Shown here: in pieces, positions 11,801 through 24,734 of the stretch | How positions within the stretch are numbered: the first letter of the stretch is position 1 | Layout of the letters: each line of letters begins with the position of its first letter | Assembly (NCBI GenBank): GCA_964023205.1 | Contig: OZ026847.1 | Span: forward strand, 9,606,652 to 9,670,651 | DNA from: Lutraria lutraria | Taxonomy: Eukaryota > Mollusca > Bivalvia > Venerida > Mactridae | Direction of reading: 5' to 3' | DNA length: 64,000 nucleotides | Translations under genes and position numbers: made by a program | Notes under the pieces: generated by a model | What the model was told of the DNA's origin: nothing | The model's input: the letters and a program-made list of their open reading frames with translations, nothing else | The model's database searches: none

Positions 11801-14800
11801 CAAGAGTTCTGTCCCTTGGAATCAACAACAAGAAAGTGACCAGGATGGGGGGGAACCCCTGAACAAGATCCATACTAAAATACTGACAAAGATTTGAATA
11901 CTGTGGAATCATTCATTTTCGTTGGGGATTTAATTTCATGGGTCGGCTCATCCACGAAATCAAATCCCAACGAATTTAAATGCCGAGATAAGGCATTTTT
12001 TTCATAAATTAAAATCCACGAATTTATGTCCGCACAAAATAGCCATTTTAGTAAAACCACGAAAATTGAGCCCATTGAAAATAAATGAGAATATAATATC
12101 CAGACTAAGTCAAATGATCAATAACAAAATTCATTGTAAACAATTTGGTCAGGAATTAGTAAATACAGAAATTTGCTTTCTTATATAATAATGTATTTGT
12201 AGCAACAATGCCTTTCATCATGGACTTTTCTGGAAAAACGAAGTAGACACTTGTATTCAAGGAATTTTCAACCAGTTATAATTGAACTGGGGTGCTAATA
12301 GTCACTAATGAAAGAACTTCTGATATAGCATTGAATACATCCAGAAAGCTTTCTAATTAGAATATTAGGACAGATACCTTACACACCCCTCAGATTCTCA
12401 AGAAAGATCATATTACACCAAAATATACCAAATCTGATCAACCAATCAGTAAAAACCTACCCAAAATTCGAAAGTTGCTCAATGCATGAGAAGTTATACA
12501 GCTTTTTGTGGGCATTCCCTGTCTCAAAAAACTTCAAAGTCCCGAATCTAGCACCTCTATCAACCAGCGATCAGTTGCTTAAATTGGAGATGATAGAACT
12601 AGACAGTGAAAGATGTTTAAGGGAAGCAAAGAAACCACTCAGCATATTTACAGAGACCTTATAACATGCAGCACACACAACTCTAGTAACTACTATACAA
12701 ATCACTTGTAAACAAAACCAGAATCAACCTAAATGTTTCACACACATGATCGTCTTACTTTATATTATTTCAATACTAACTGTTTATAAAAAGACATGAA
12801 CAATAGTATCCAACTTGAACACCTACCAGTACATTTGACCAGAAAATTTCACAAGTATTCACTTCACCCTATCTTGCACAAAACCCTCAATATCAAATCA
12901 TTAAATTTGAAGACTTAAACCAATTTTTACATCGTCCATTACTAGTATATTTCATTATCTGTGATTTTTCAGCATCCATCGTCAATATTATTCAATTTCA
13001 TATTGTGCGAGCTCAATTATTCCAGTCCAAATCAAGTTTCGGCAATTTCTATGAAGAATCGCGTCACGTTCATTTCTTTAACCTAGTTTCACAAACAAGA
13101 TTTAATTGAACATGAAAATAATGCGATTTCTATCAGATTCCTGTTGCTCATACCATTCACTACATGTGACAATGATTTGATATCATAAAGGGACATAACT
13201 CAAACAATTATAAATATTTAACATAAAGCTATAGATGACCAAAATTCTACATGAAAACTAGATATCTTCTAATAATACTTTTTATACACTAACAGCAACA
13301 TTTTGGCTTATATGATACTTGGATAACTTATATCACTACAATGAACAGTGATTGAACAAAAAAGGTATGATCTTGGTATCTTTTAGCAATATTTTAACTT
13401 AGTCTTGCTAAATGGACTAAACTTAAGAGTTTAAGACCAAAATACTTGCCATGAATATGCAGTCTAGTTGGCAAAAAATATTGACAATTTTACATAAGAG
13501 TGGATGACATTGTCTGCAATGTAGTTTTGGTATATTTTGAGGTTAAGAATTGCCTTACGATTTGTTTTAGTATATGCTTCTGTATTCAGCATTTAACCCA
13601 GTTCCAATCACGAAGGGTTCAATCTCATCAAATCAATGCCATTAAATAACATTCAACTGGAAATCCTTCGTATGTGGTGAAAATGAAGAACTTCATCCTA
13701 GTTTTTAGTTAAGACTTAAATACATTTATTGTCAGCATGTTTTGTTTGGCTACGTGTTGTTTTAAGTATGTCTGTCATCTGATACAGCATCCATATGCAC
13801 TATAAACATCTCATCCACCTGTAAAGTGTTGAACCCCTACTAATGACTAGAAACACTGTTTTTCCTCTTTTGTTTGGGGTTTAATGCCACATTAACAGCC
13901 AAGGTCACTGAGCAATTTTCCAGCTGTAACGGAGAAAGATCCCAGGCTTATACCTAGGTAGAACATTCAACATTCTGTAAGTTAGATGGACAGCTTCCTG
14001 GTCCTGGGTGGGAAACAAGTTCACAGCAGTAAGTGACTAGTGATCACTAGTCAGAGACCATAACCACTTAACTTAGGTCGACCCTGAATTTTTTTTGAAT
14101 AAATTAACTTTTTAACTTATCACATGAAATCAATTCACTTTGGAACTGTCCATACATTATGCAGTAGTTTTGATCCACACAATCCAAGAGTTATCTTCAT
14201 TGACCAACGTACAGATGTCATCATATCAACCAGGTATTCATTGATGATAGAGTGTCTTTAAAGTTATTACATATGATTCAATGTTTGTTCGTGACGTTAT
14301 CCTTCACAATCTCTGGTGATTTCATCATAGGTACATAATATAAAAGGTATCATGATGAAGCAAATTGGTAAGATGCCTAGACAATCATTTTTTGATGAAC
14401 CAATCAAAAACAATTGACATCCTATTCCTTCACATACTTGATACCTAGAGATTGCATTCAATCCATGTTGTATTGAAATTAGCAAAATTTTAGAACAGCT
14501 CAGTATTAATTCATTAAAAAAAACAGAGAAAATCCATCACCCACCTTGAATGACTAGTGATCTTGCCAACAGCATGCCTAAATACAAGGATATAAACTAC
14601 ACCTTTAACCCTAGAGTGACCTTAAGACTGTGTCCAGAGTATTCTCACTAATTCAGTATGACCTTGACATTAATAGTGTCCAAGAGGACTATCATGAAGT
14701 TCTTGTCATATAAACCTGACTTTCGACTTCAAGAGACATGTCACTAGTATTAAAACACATGAAAATGAACAATCCCGACTTCTTTTTCATATTCTTTAAA

Positions 14801-17800
14801 ATAACAACCGACCTACCTTTCTCACAAGTAGACCTCAAGTAAAAAAATGCAATGATTAATCTGAGACACAACATGCATTCAATAACAAAGTCATTAACAC
14901 AAACTGTCATAAACTGTGATGTACACTTCAGCTTTGCACAGATTGGAAGTTGGACCTTCTCCTGGTCAGTATGTCCACTAATCTGTTTTTATTTGGTCAG
15001 CTTTCTTTGCTGTTGAGTATGAGTTGCTCCCCATCCAGTCATCTTGCAGGTTTTCATATGGATAAGGAATGCCATCATCATTCAATTAGCCATGGTCTAC
15101 GAGTATGGTTGACTATCCATGAAATCCTGTCTTGACATGGGGTACAGATCTTAATTATAACCGTGTGGCATTGCTACCTTACATGTACCTAGACAGGTGT
15201 GATCAGTTGCCAATCAAGAGGAAATTTTCCATTGACACAGAATGGCATTTCAAAATTCCAGAATGTAACCACCATACTCAAGGTAGAAAAATAGGACAGA
15301 TAAGAGTACAGGCAATTCTGCTAGAAATCAGTATATTTACTACGAACTGTCAACACATTATTCCTGAAGTGCTGGTAGACATCAAATCTGAATGACTGTC
15401 AAAACATACAATACTTATTAAAAAATTACCTAATGTAACTAATACCTCTCTTATCATAAAAGACACCAGCTTAAAAATACACGAGTTACTGTATGTACAA
15501 CCCTTCATCATTTTCGAAAAACTATACTACAAATACTGATCAACACCAGAACATCTATAAAATGGAGATTTCCAACCACTCCCTTCCTTACGTCATAGCT
15601 ACAGAACAACTTATCAAAATTTACATAAACAGTTCACTATCTTAAAACCACAACATGATTCAAGCGAGTACAACCAGGATTCTGACACTAGCCCACAAAT
15701 ATTGACAACACAGGTTAGAATGAACGCCGAAGGTGAAAAAAATTAACCTTCCAATCAACTTATCACTATATTACCAAGACTACGTGCTAAATGATTAATC
15801 TGGGAAATTGTATATCATCAGATTTTTAACGAGTGTATTTTTTATCTGAGCTGTGTATTTATCCAAGTTGAAGGACATTTAAGTAAAAAAGACATCAGAT
15901 AACAGACATTGAATGATCACAAATGCTCAAAGAGGCATTAAATGCACAGATAAGCTCATAGTGATTCTGTTATATGTGTAAATATAAGAAAAAAAATCAA
16001 TCTGTTGATGCAGGTCTGTTCACAAACCGTTCTGCTCCCAATAAAGTCTCTTATCCAACTTCTCTATTCTTGTAGACTGATTCACTCACGTTGCCTGACA
16101 AACATCATCTTCACCTACAAAATACTCAAAGAAGCATGACCCAGTCTGGGCCTTTAACAAGAAACATAGGGAATTCAGCTGGATATTTAAAATACCAATA
16201 TAGCAGCATTGATATTATTTATGCCGACTTTAAACATATCTATTTAGTCAATCAAAGATTTCATTATCAAGCCACATTTATCTTGATTAATGTATCAAGT
16301 TAACTGAAGATCACTCTGTAAAAGCCTTAATTCGTAAGTTGTGGTACTCATTGAATTATTGGTCAAAATAAAATCAGGATCAATTATTATGAAGCGTATA
16401 AATAAATACAATTTAAGATTGACAAATGAAGTGATAAAAGACTTCCACAAATAACAAACCAGCCAACACCTCAATTTGACATTTGTCTGCAACCATAGTT
16501 ACATTGTCCAATTCCACATTAATGAGCAAGTTCCACAAAGACATATCTGAAACAGAAATTTTACACTGACAATGACATTTCAAATTGGCTCCAGCCATTA
16601 TATTATAATGCTGTACATAGTCTCTGACCCCAGTGGAGAACAAATTGTACCTTCATACAGAAATGGTACTTTCATGTACGTACACTTTTTTATAAGAAAC
16701 TGAGCACTACTGTTGGCTGCATGGATAGTTAGATGTTTAGGGCCAGACTTATCAATTACATATGTTTTCTATCTATTCAAAAGTATTGTTTGTGTCTGGT
16801 TACCAGACATAACATAACCATTTTTTGCGACCCAAAATTTTTATGTTGGCCTGAAAATTGTAAAAAAAAAAAGCTCACTTTTTTTACCTTTCCAAGGTTT
16901 TCAAAAGCCAAAAAGAACCTGACTACCCCACTTGTAATGAGAAAGTTAAAGAGAAACAAACACTTTTTACAGCCTTGATATGTGTACACTAGGACATCTT
17001 AATACTCATCATGTTTTATGTGAATGAGTGACGCATAACACTTTCTAAACGCAATGAAGTTGTAACAACTGTCAGCAAAATATACCAACAATAGTCAATG
17101 TTAATCAAAAAGTAAAAACAATATAATAGTAATAATTGTGAAATATTGATAAATCGTAACATAAACTAAAGAGTAAATTTAAAGATGTAATTAAAACTGC
17201 ACAACTCTAAATTAGTAACAGTACACCTTAAACATTTACAAAAAGTGACATCAAAAGTAAAATAATTATCATAAAAAAATATAGAGATTCTTACGGACAA
17301 GAAGCACAATTTAATCATTCAAACTTACTGTTGTCAACAAAGTTTTATCACATTTGTACAAATTTAATACCCTAGAGCAAATTTCATGGAAATAAAGTAA
17401 CGATAATTGGAGAAAGAAGAATTTTAAAAATAAACTTGGCACATTTTATACATCCTATCACAAATGAACAACTATGTATGTCATGTGTCAAGTGGCACAT
17501 TACTCAATAGTGAAGATGATGAATCATAAATTCAAGGACTTTTTGTTAAAGACATTTGCTATAGTTTCCAGTTCTTTGCACATAGACAAATAGGAAAAAT
17601 GAAACTCTTTCATAGAATTCTTTTATACTTTGCATGACCTGAGCATATGATAACAGAAGTATTTCAAGCAAACAAAAATTTGGGGTTTGACAGATACCTT
17701 ATACACAATCTAAATTACCATATTTTATACTTTTGGTTTACGTTTCTTATTTTATTATTGGTCAAGATACAAAATTTCAAGCAATTCCATGAAATATTTT

Positions 17801-20800
17801 ATACTATGATCATGCAAAGTTTAAACAATTCTATGAAAGAATTCTCATTTTTCTTATATATGTCTACATGCAAAAAACTGGAAACTGTAGCAAATGCCTT
17901 TAATAGCCCAGCCTAGATGCAATACTGGGCTATTGAAAATAAACAATTTACCACCAGCCAGAATACACAATTTTGACAGTCCACAAGTCCTAAGAGCAAT
18001 GAACTAGCACTAGGCTTTGGGCTAGAGTGCAAACATGAAGACCGACATCCTATGAAATTATGATACATTTGCACAAACAAACACACCAAATACAAAAGAA
18101 CTCTGTATAGCTTGTTAAATCTGTAAAGACCCCAACCACTCCACCACTATGCCTCATCCCACACAGGCTTACACGTAATATTTCATCACTAGAAATTTCC
18201 ACTCGAATACATCATAGGATCTGAAAATATCTTTAAACAAACCTAAAATCAGTATATAAATTATAATATTACATGATTTATAAGACAAACTTCTAAACAA
18301 TTTACAAGACCGTGCTATTCATTATGATGGTAACAATCTGTGACAGTTGATCAAATAAATAATAATAGAGTCAGTACTGATGTACTGATGATTTTGAAAT
18401 AATCAAATTCCTCATTTCATATGTTGAAGTGTCCTACAAAGTGATTTCAACTTTTCACAAATATGAAATCCATGTACTACACAAACTTTACAATTTAAAC
18501 ATTAAAGCAAAGTAACTAAGTACCTGTAGTTCCTCAAATTGATTTACAATTGATCATAAACCAACTATTAAAGAGTGAGACCTAAAGTGATAGAAAACTC
18601 CTAGGTTAAGATACCATGGCTTTAACTTGATAAGGTAAAATGAAGAAAGTGGGTAAATCATGATGAAAGTCTTAACTGGAATAACTAACAGGGTTGTAAT
18701 TGGCTAATATAATCCTGAAGGGGAATTTCTGAAGAGTTCTTAAATAGGAATAATTGAACAGAAGAAAGATCAAGTACTGGATCATCCCGTAACTGTTCAT
18801 TTATTCTGATTTTAACATTTATAGTTTAACAAGCATTTGAAGAGAATAGGCTCCCCCCAGCCCCATACTCCCACAGATTAACACCATGTTTCACAAAAAT
18901 GACATCCATGATCATCATCCAATCCTAAGAAATAGAAAAATCACAATCCTGAATTACGTTGAGAAATATGAACAGATTAGTGAATACTGGACCAACATTT
19001 TAGCTTCCTGAAGTAATTTTTACATCTATAGATAAGTAGCTTTCTTATCATTGCAGAATATTCTTCTTGAATTTCATTATAACTGCAGAAATTGTTCTTC
19101 ATGTCATTTGACTGGGGTTTTCTTTATCATATAGCTGTTAAAGGCACCTTCCACACTGAACATTTCTTTGAAATCATGCAACTTTCCCCCTTCCAATTTA
19201 CTTCTTGAAATTTCAGTTCCCAAATTGGTTTCAGATGAGATTTTTTTCCCAAAAAGGTGCCATCCTAAAGCATAAAGAAAACCCCTGTTTGTCATGACTT
19301 TTCTTATTCTCCAAAGCACCGAAATTTAATTAATACTCAATCGAAGTAAGTTTATGATCAATTTCAAACCAAAATAGGTAACTAACCATTTGTAATTGTT
19401 GAACAGACCAGTAAATTGAGTAAGAGTTATGCCTATTCCATTTAATTAACTTCAAGATGTGCTGGTCTTCAAGTACATCAAATTTTTCAAATAAAGGTGT
19501 GAATAAGTGGAATAGAAAATTAGAACACAAATGTTAACATACATCTAGGGACCAATACATGTGACCCAGCATATTTGAACATTATGAAAATGTGAGAAGA
19601 GTTCAGAAAATTTAAGACATGTAAGATATTTTTAATTTTTAGAGTAGAACTTTGCATGATATGACACTGTTGTGTAAATATCTGCATTAAGACATGGTAC
19701 AGAGTGAATGGATACAAGTTTGAATCCTTTCTCATTAAATCCTTGAACATCTCTTCATAAGTAGTGCTGAAGTCATAAACATTTGGTGCATTAGGGGCTG
19801 GTCCTGGTAATTTCACTTGACTTCCAGTTCCGAAGGATCTCACATTGAACCCTTTTTTGCTGAAAATAAAAAAATAATAGAAACTGTAGATGATCAGTAC
19901 ATGTAATGATGTTACTGCTGTGCATTAGATGATACTCACTGTACTATCTTTTAAAACAATCTTTTAATACCATTATGCAATAAATTCCAATTAGTTACAA
20001 ATTTACAATAAAACCTGAATATAAAGTCCACCTTCGAGAAAAAATAACTTGGTCGTAATAATGAGGTAATCTTATTACATGTATTCAGAATTTCAGTTGA
20101 AAATAAGAAAATTTTGGAAAAAATTAGGCCCCTGTATGTGGTCATTTTAAGTGAGGTTTTATTTTATTTATCTGTGTTAAATTGCTCTTCCATAAACAAT
20201 TTCATCTAAAATAGTTATATTAGTTATCACAAATGATTATATAAAATAACTGATAACTGGATAAGACCAGAATAAAAAAAAATAGCATTGTGCACAGCAA
20301 ATTCATCACTTCAAAATCATATTTGGAACCAAGCCTAAAGTGCCTAGTGATAAAATCCAAAGTATAAAAACAAATTCATAGATCAATCTAATCTCCCCGC
20401 CACCATACTGTATTGTCCCTAGACTTTTTTTAGCCCAGAGGCAGGGGGACGGAGGCTGCAGAAACCACAACCTCACTTTTTTTTGTTAATATAACTTCCT
20501 TCAAGGCAAGATAAGGTGACATCCATGTCACTTTACAGCAAAGTGGTACGACACGTAAATATCGTTATAATCCATATAACGTTTTCACATAAAACTTTAA
20601 CACTACTTCCGCAAAAAAACGTGGTGAAATTTCCGAGGACGAAGCTTATTCCCCATATTGGATCAATAACAAAAAACCCAGATTTTCGTTTTATATTTTT
20701 ATTTATTATAACATAAAATAACATATATACAGTTCTTCTCTAATGTTTTACCTAAGCAGATTGTGTGCCTCCATACTTCGATTTTGATTGCTAGAACAAA

Positions 20801-20825
20801 CAACGGCCAAACGTAGATCCGCCAT
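5898..20825 (-). CDS. SSU72: SSU72, RNA polymerase II CTD phosphatase (complete)
   Basis: Low-molecular-weight-type protein phosphatase that removes Ser5 (and Ser7) phosphate from the Pol II CTD and works within the cleavage/polyadenylation complex (CPF in yeast). Five exons on the minus strand: 20752-20825 (ATG at 20823-20825), 19716-19859, 7611-7750, 6984-7102 and 5898-5999 (TGA). All introns are GT-AG and the phases join to one 192-residue frame; human SSU72 has 194. The catalytic P-loop CSSNQNR (CX5R) begins at Cys10, as expected at the extreme N terminus. Family signatures follow: SFGTGSQVKLPGPAPN, NGILHMLDRNRRIK, CEERVYDQ, DIQDNHEEAT (segment with the general-acid Asp) and the C-terminal SILHTVMF. 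Exon 3 uses the second of two AGs 7 bases apart (7751), which alone restores LYKQNG. Intron 2 (7751-19715) is about 12 kb and repeat-rich. Confidence 0.96.
6498..6575. mobile_element. Conserved ~80 bp hairpin element, copy 1
   Basis: Arms (about 30 nt, from 6498 and up to 6575) pair with a few mismatches around an 18-base loop TGTTCTTACTTCAATATG. The same stem and loop occur at 52589-52672 (loop inverted) and 55806-55885. It lies in SSU72 intron 4. The copy number and conserved loop suggest a foldback/MITE-like mobile hairpin; no protein is encoded. Confidence 0.7.
7185..7431 (-). repeat. tRNA-derived SINE, family B, copy 2
   Basis: Same head (7421-7340 on -), long variable arm and AAACAAAC-like tail as the copies at 1673 and 9408. 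The B-box-like segment is GGGTTTGAACCC. It sits in SSU72 intron 3, about 180 bp from exon 3, antisense to nothing: SINE and host gene share the minus orientation. Confidence 0.75.
7785..7865. repeat. Short tandem repeat of TACCGTACATGTAAAT type
   Basis: About four imperfect units of 18-20 bp containing the palindrome GTACATGTAC or its half CGTACATGTAA, starting 35 bp inside the intron upstream of SSU72 exon 3. Confidence 0.7.
8704..8811. mobile_element. 45 bp-arm nested double palindrome
   Basis: Left arm 8704-8748 and right arm 8767-8811 are inverse complements with about four mismatches, around an 18-base spacer. Each arm also contains its own near-palindrome of about 30 bp centred on CCCCGGGG or CCCGGG (TCCTGGTTT ... 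AAACCAGGA). The unit therefore has fourfold symmetry. It is probably a foldback-type MITE; no other copy was seen in the window. Confidence 0.7.
9408..9643 (-). repeat. tRNA-derived SINE, family B, copy 3
   Basis: The best-preserved head of the family. On -, the A-box-like GGTCGAGTGGTTAAGGTCAC is followed by an anticodon-arm-like segment, a CTGTAACCTCTCACTGATAG variable arm and the B box GGGTTCGAGCC. It ends in a T-rich (+) tail near 9410. It lies in SSU72 intron 2. Confidence 0.78.
11901..12094. mobile_element. MITE family III ('cgttggggattt'), copy 1
   Basis: An inverted-repeat-rich unit with 'ttttcgttggggatttaa', 'catccacgaaatcaaatccc' and 'ccacgaaaattgagccc'. The same sequence occurs inverted at 54826-55033. 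TA flanks the left end (11899-11900); the right end is diverged. Confidence 0.65.
13868..14087 (-). repeat. Probable tRNA-derived SINE, family C
   Basis: On -, a degenerate tRNA-like head (AAGTGGTTATGGTCTCTGAC near 14065) is followed by a body and the tail AATGTGGCATTAAACCCC then AAACAAA. The 'cattaaacccc-aaacaaa' ending resembles tails common in mollusc SINEs (established only in general; family not checked). Confidence 0.55.
17905..18030. repeat. Dispersed 'actagccc' repeat, copy 2
   Basis: It carries 'accagccagaatacacaatttt' and 'aactagcactaggctttgggctag', matching the repeats at 5341 and 39670. It lies in SSU72 intron 2. Confidence 0.5.
19104..19320 (-). repeat. Dispersed repeat pair, copy 1
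   Basis: The reverse complement matches 39070-39325 over most of its length. Shared landmarks are 'aagtaaattggaa', 'gcatgatttcaaag' and 'gaaggtgcctttaaca'. The two copies sit in SSU72 intron 2 and WDR33 intron 11. Open frames here are not recognisable proteins. Confidence 0.55.
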
Positions 20826-20990
20826 AGTTGAATCTAAGGGAATGACTGTGTGCGTCATTTAACTGAAATCATTAACTGTAATATAATATTTGCGCGGGGA
20901 ATAGAGAGTGGGCGTGACCAAACAGACTCCGCCTTTATTGACGGCGGCACATTTCCACCAAGACGGTGTTTGAATGCTATGATACGTTTA
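20826..20990 (-). promoter_or_regulatory. SSU72 5' flank / probable promoter
   Basis: The sequence directly upstream of the SSU72 ATG is CpG-richer than its surroundings, with GCGCGGGGAA, GGGCGTGACC, CCGCC and GACGGCGGC near 20893-20950. The start codon lies in a YY1-like TATGGCGGAT. No TATA box is obvious. The transcription start is not determined. Confidence 0.4.
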
Positions 20991-23900
20991 CATGTTTTGA
21001 GAATGAATGTTAAATTAGCTTGTCATCTAGTGCAGCCATAATTATGATATTATTTTTAAAAAAAACAGAGACTCTACATTACAATGTAATACGAAGAGTC
21101 CCTGAGCACACTGCTCAAGGGTATATAGTTTGTTAATTGTAAAATTAGTTTGTACCACATTATATAATTATGGCACCCTATAGCTCGTGTTATAGATATA
21201 ATATTATTTCAAAAAAGGGTAAACTTCTATCTCGGACAAATATACGAATTCATATACAAGGCAGAGACTCCTATATGATATTGGTCCCAGATAACTGTAA
21301 TTAAGAGTCTATAGCTATTCGAGATCCGTTTAATACGAAAATAGGATATATAGGGTGGAACGCATCTCCATATATTGGTAAACGTCGATGCACATGCGGA
21401 ATTAAGCACTTTGATTTAATTTACGATCATACAAACTTAGCCAATAATTATACTTTGTGGCTGTTTTATCGTGTTTTTTTCAAGGGGTCCAACGTACAGA
21501 AATTGCCTTCATGTGCTGTGTCGCATGCAGTCTTCAAGATTTGAACTATACTTTACCAATTGCGCCACAGAGGACAGTGATTAAAAGAGTCATAGACCGT
21601 TCTATAGCAAATTACAATAGTATTCTTGTTACCTAGACTTGCACGAATGGGATCGTCCATGTATACAAATTAACATTACGTACTGACCTAAAAACTGAAC
21701 TATATACGGTCATTTTCGGTAAGACAGTGCAATATCCAATTTGCTCTGTCGCCGACATTTTATTTCAATACTAGACAATAATTATGTTTTCTGATGACGA
21801 TCTTACTAGGCCCCTAAAATTGAACATTTCTACATAGTTTATTTCAAGCTCAATATGTCAAATTGTTTTTTAAATAGGTCACAAATTATCAGATTTGAAA
21901 GGTTTGTGACTGTCGTCAGTCAGAAAGTATTTAATTGGATTAATATATTACACACGCATGCTCGTTTATGAAGCAAAAATCGTTTTCAATAATTGCAGAA
22001 CTACCTTCGGGGCCTTTTATTCACCACGATCAAAACGATTTGACTGTTCTTTTGGAAACACATGCAAATATATTTTGTCGCTAAAACTGCTGTAAGGTTC
22101 GTTACATTGAAAAATATGTAGAGATAATATGAAATATACTGCTTTATAATTGAAAACACACCACAAAACACACCCTTCCACAACCATACGGCAGTTAAAA
22201 CAAAATGTCTTCGTTTTGATACGACAGATGTCTGATCATAGGGTCTTAAACACTGAACTCTTCAAAATTCCACTTGCAAGTGAAAGGTTTGTTACTTCAG
22301 TTTAACGCTGTGTTTGGTACACAAAGATAATTTACTACTTGTCAGTCATAAGACATGATATTTAATTATATAGCTATATATTGACCGACTTAAGAACATC
22401 ATACAATTATAATTAAAATCAATAGTAATAAAAATACATGTAAAAGTACATGACAGGAATCACAGCTAGGAAGTTTAAAACACACATATAATATACATTT
22501 AGCTGCATTAATTGTTATTTTTTCATATCAAATCTGCTACATAAGATTCAGTGTAAAGTTGCATTTCTAAGACCTTTCGTCCCTGCTACCCTAGATTTTC
22601 TGTTAGGTTCATGGAATTTTGCGTCCATTAATTGTTTCAGTATTTTACCTGTCTGCCTACCATAAAGAATAATCAATACATTTGTAGAAAAATACCCACA
22701 AAATAATTCCCCTACCTATAGATTGTATATATCTACCCAATTATTTTATAATGAGCATTTCGAATTTCCTTTTAGATCCCTTAGAGTGTATTATGTTCAT
22801 ATACGATTTACGTAAGAAATACATGGACATAGGCCAAGCATGTTTAAATTAAAACTATTCAATGGTTTGAAAATCATTCCAAAATTATTGTTCAGAAACT
22901 TAGTGTATTTATTAATATGTACCTTTCCAGGGGCATAGCTTGCCGTAAAATAATGTGTAGACACCTTCTGGGGGGGGGGGGGGGGTCATTTCTCAACGTT
23001 GAAAATCGACCCCGACAGGTTTTCAACATTAAATTTTGATAAAGAAAGTCGTTGAATATTGATCATTGCTAAATTTTGATCAATCTTGGGGTCAATTTTT
23101 AACGATATCTAAAACCCTTAATAAACGACAGAGATCGGCTGTGTGAATAACAGAATTGGTACTGCAGGAGCGTAGCTCTCGCAATTTAAAGCTCTGTTTA
23201 ATACAGTCTGGATACATTTCGTTGCCCTAAGCGCCCTTTTGTTCTTGTCTATTTGCGATATCATGTCGATTTTTTCGCATTTTTTTATCATACTTCGTTA
23301 AATGTGAGTTATTTGATATGCTTTTATTAAAACAGAACTAAAGAAATCTTTATAGCTTCTTTACCGTAATCAAACAGTAAGCATTCAATTAAGAATAACG
23401 GACCCTAATACAAACTTCAAATGTCTATTAACAAAGCTTAGAGGTATAGGATCCTTATAACGGTGATATTCAAACATAATTGATTAAATGTCAACTTCCA
23501 ATCACACAACATTTTGAAAATGTTCGACCTGTGTTATTCAGTGACTTTTTATCATAAAGGATAATTAATACGTAATATTACTAACTTTTTTACTCTCCCT
23601 TTTCCACGATTATATACATTATAGCATTTCTAATTTCCAAAATTACATAATTCAAATCAAAGCTCAGGTTTTGCTGTTGTTCGGAACCACGAAGTATGCA
23701 TGCATATACAGCATGTGAATTAAGACGTCATCCTTCCTTGAAATGTGTGTACTGATTGTAAATATTGTAGCAATCCGTAGAGGATTGTTTAGAATTTTTA
23801 CGACTGTTTTGTATTGCTCGTTTATGATTTTGCATAGCCATCTGATTTTGACTTGAATGTACGTAATATTTGAACTTGTATTCATGCTATTAAACTGAAC

Positions 23901-24734
23901 AGTTGGAACTATGTTCTATGCGGAAGGTGAACGGAAGCTCTTCGGTATGCAGGGAAATTAGAACCGACCGACCACTCTCTTACACGCCGGTTCGTTACAA
24001 CATTCTGTACTTTCCGTGATATAAATTAATTCATACTGTTTTTAGACCTAATAAAGCAATGACTAGATAAACTTGGCTATATCATGTGAGTAGGTCACAT
24101 ATATATGGTTTTCGACACTTTGTATTCCTATGCGCTCGATTAGTTCTAACTGCTTTTTATATATCATAAAATGAGTCTTGTATTTTCAAAGTTGATCTTC
24201 AATTTTCAACATATTTTTATCAATATTTCATTCCAAACATTATGACGATTACACGGGATTATTCCACTGTCGGGTCATGAGGCACTACATGTTTTTTTTA
24301 AACCCGAGTAAACGGAGTTTTATTATCATGATTATGTGTATTTCTGTATCTGTAAATATTGTACATAATTGTAAATATTCTGTTTACATATTTGTAAATA
24401 TATTACAGAACTCCGATATCAGGTAAACATTTCAAGTCATCCCGAATGCAAATTTAAGTAGATCTATCAGACAAAAAAATGTATATATATTTATCATCTC
24501 CAACAATAATCATTAGATGGGCCTTTTAGGTATGGGCCTTTGGGTAAAGGGCCTTATAATTTCTGGTAAAAAAAGAAAAATACATCAACTTTAAACGCAC
24601 TTCTACAGTTTTAATATAAATCTGTCATAATTTATTTTTCCATAGCATGATAATATGATATCGCACATGTAAAGGAATCGAATAAAACATTGGTCAGAAC
24701 AAAAATAATGCATTTATAGAGCATTTGACCTTTT
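20991..24734. other. Intergenic DNA between SSU72 and WDR33
   Basis: No supported gene. It contains a hAT-like repeat end (about 22927-22970, 'ccaggggcatagcttgccgt', compare 50084), a run of 16 G (22970-22985) and a dispersed repeat (23398-23660) whose sister is at 61846-62105. Three TGTAAATA motifs lie within about 50 bp near 24352-24400; their meaning is unknown. The rest is AT-rich and unrecognised. Confidence 0.6.
23398..23660 (+). repeat. Dispersed repeat, sister of 61846-62105
   Basis: The two segments run collinear over about 260 bp: 'accctaatacaaactt', 'gatccttata', 'acaacattttgaa', 'ctcccttttc', 'atagcatttc' and 'ttccaaaattaca' occur in the same order. Class unknown. A more diverged stretch near 22640-22780 ('cataaagaataatcaatac', 'gcatttcgaatttcc') may be a third relative. 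Confidence 0.6.

Larger units (their letters stand above)
7751..19715 (-). other. SSU72 intron 2, ~12 kb, repeat-rich
   Basis: No supported coding exon. It contains a palindromic short-period tandem repeat (7785-7865), a 45 bp-arm double palindrome (8704-8811), a SINE (9408-9643), a MITE (11901-12094), a SINE (13868-14087), an 'actagccc' repeat (17905-18030) and a dispersed repeat (19104-19320). Open stretches around 11106-11670 and 12482-12664 have no recognisable protein signature and no splice frame, so I treat them as chance. Confidence 0.8.
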
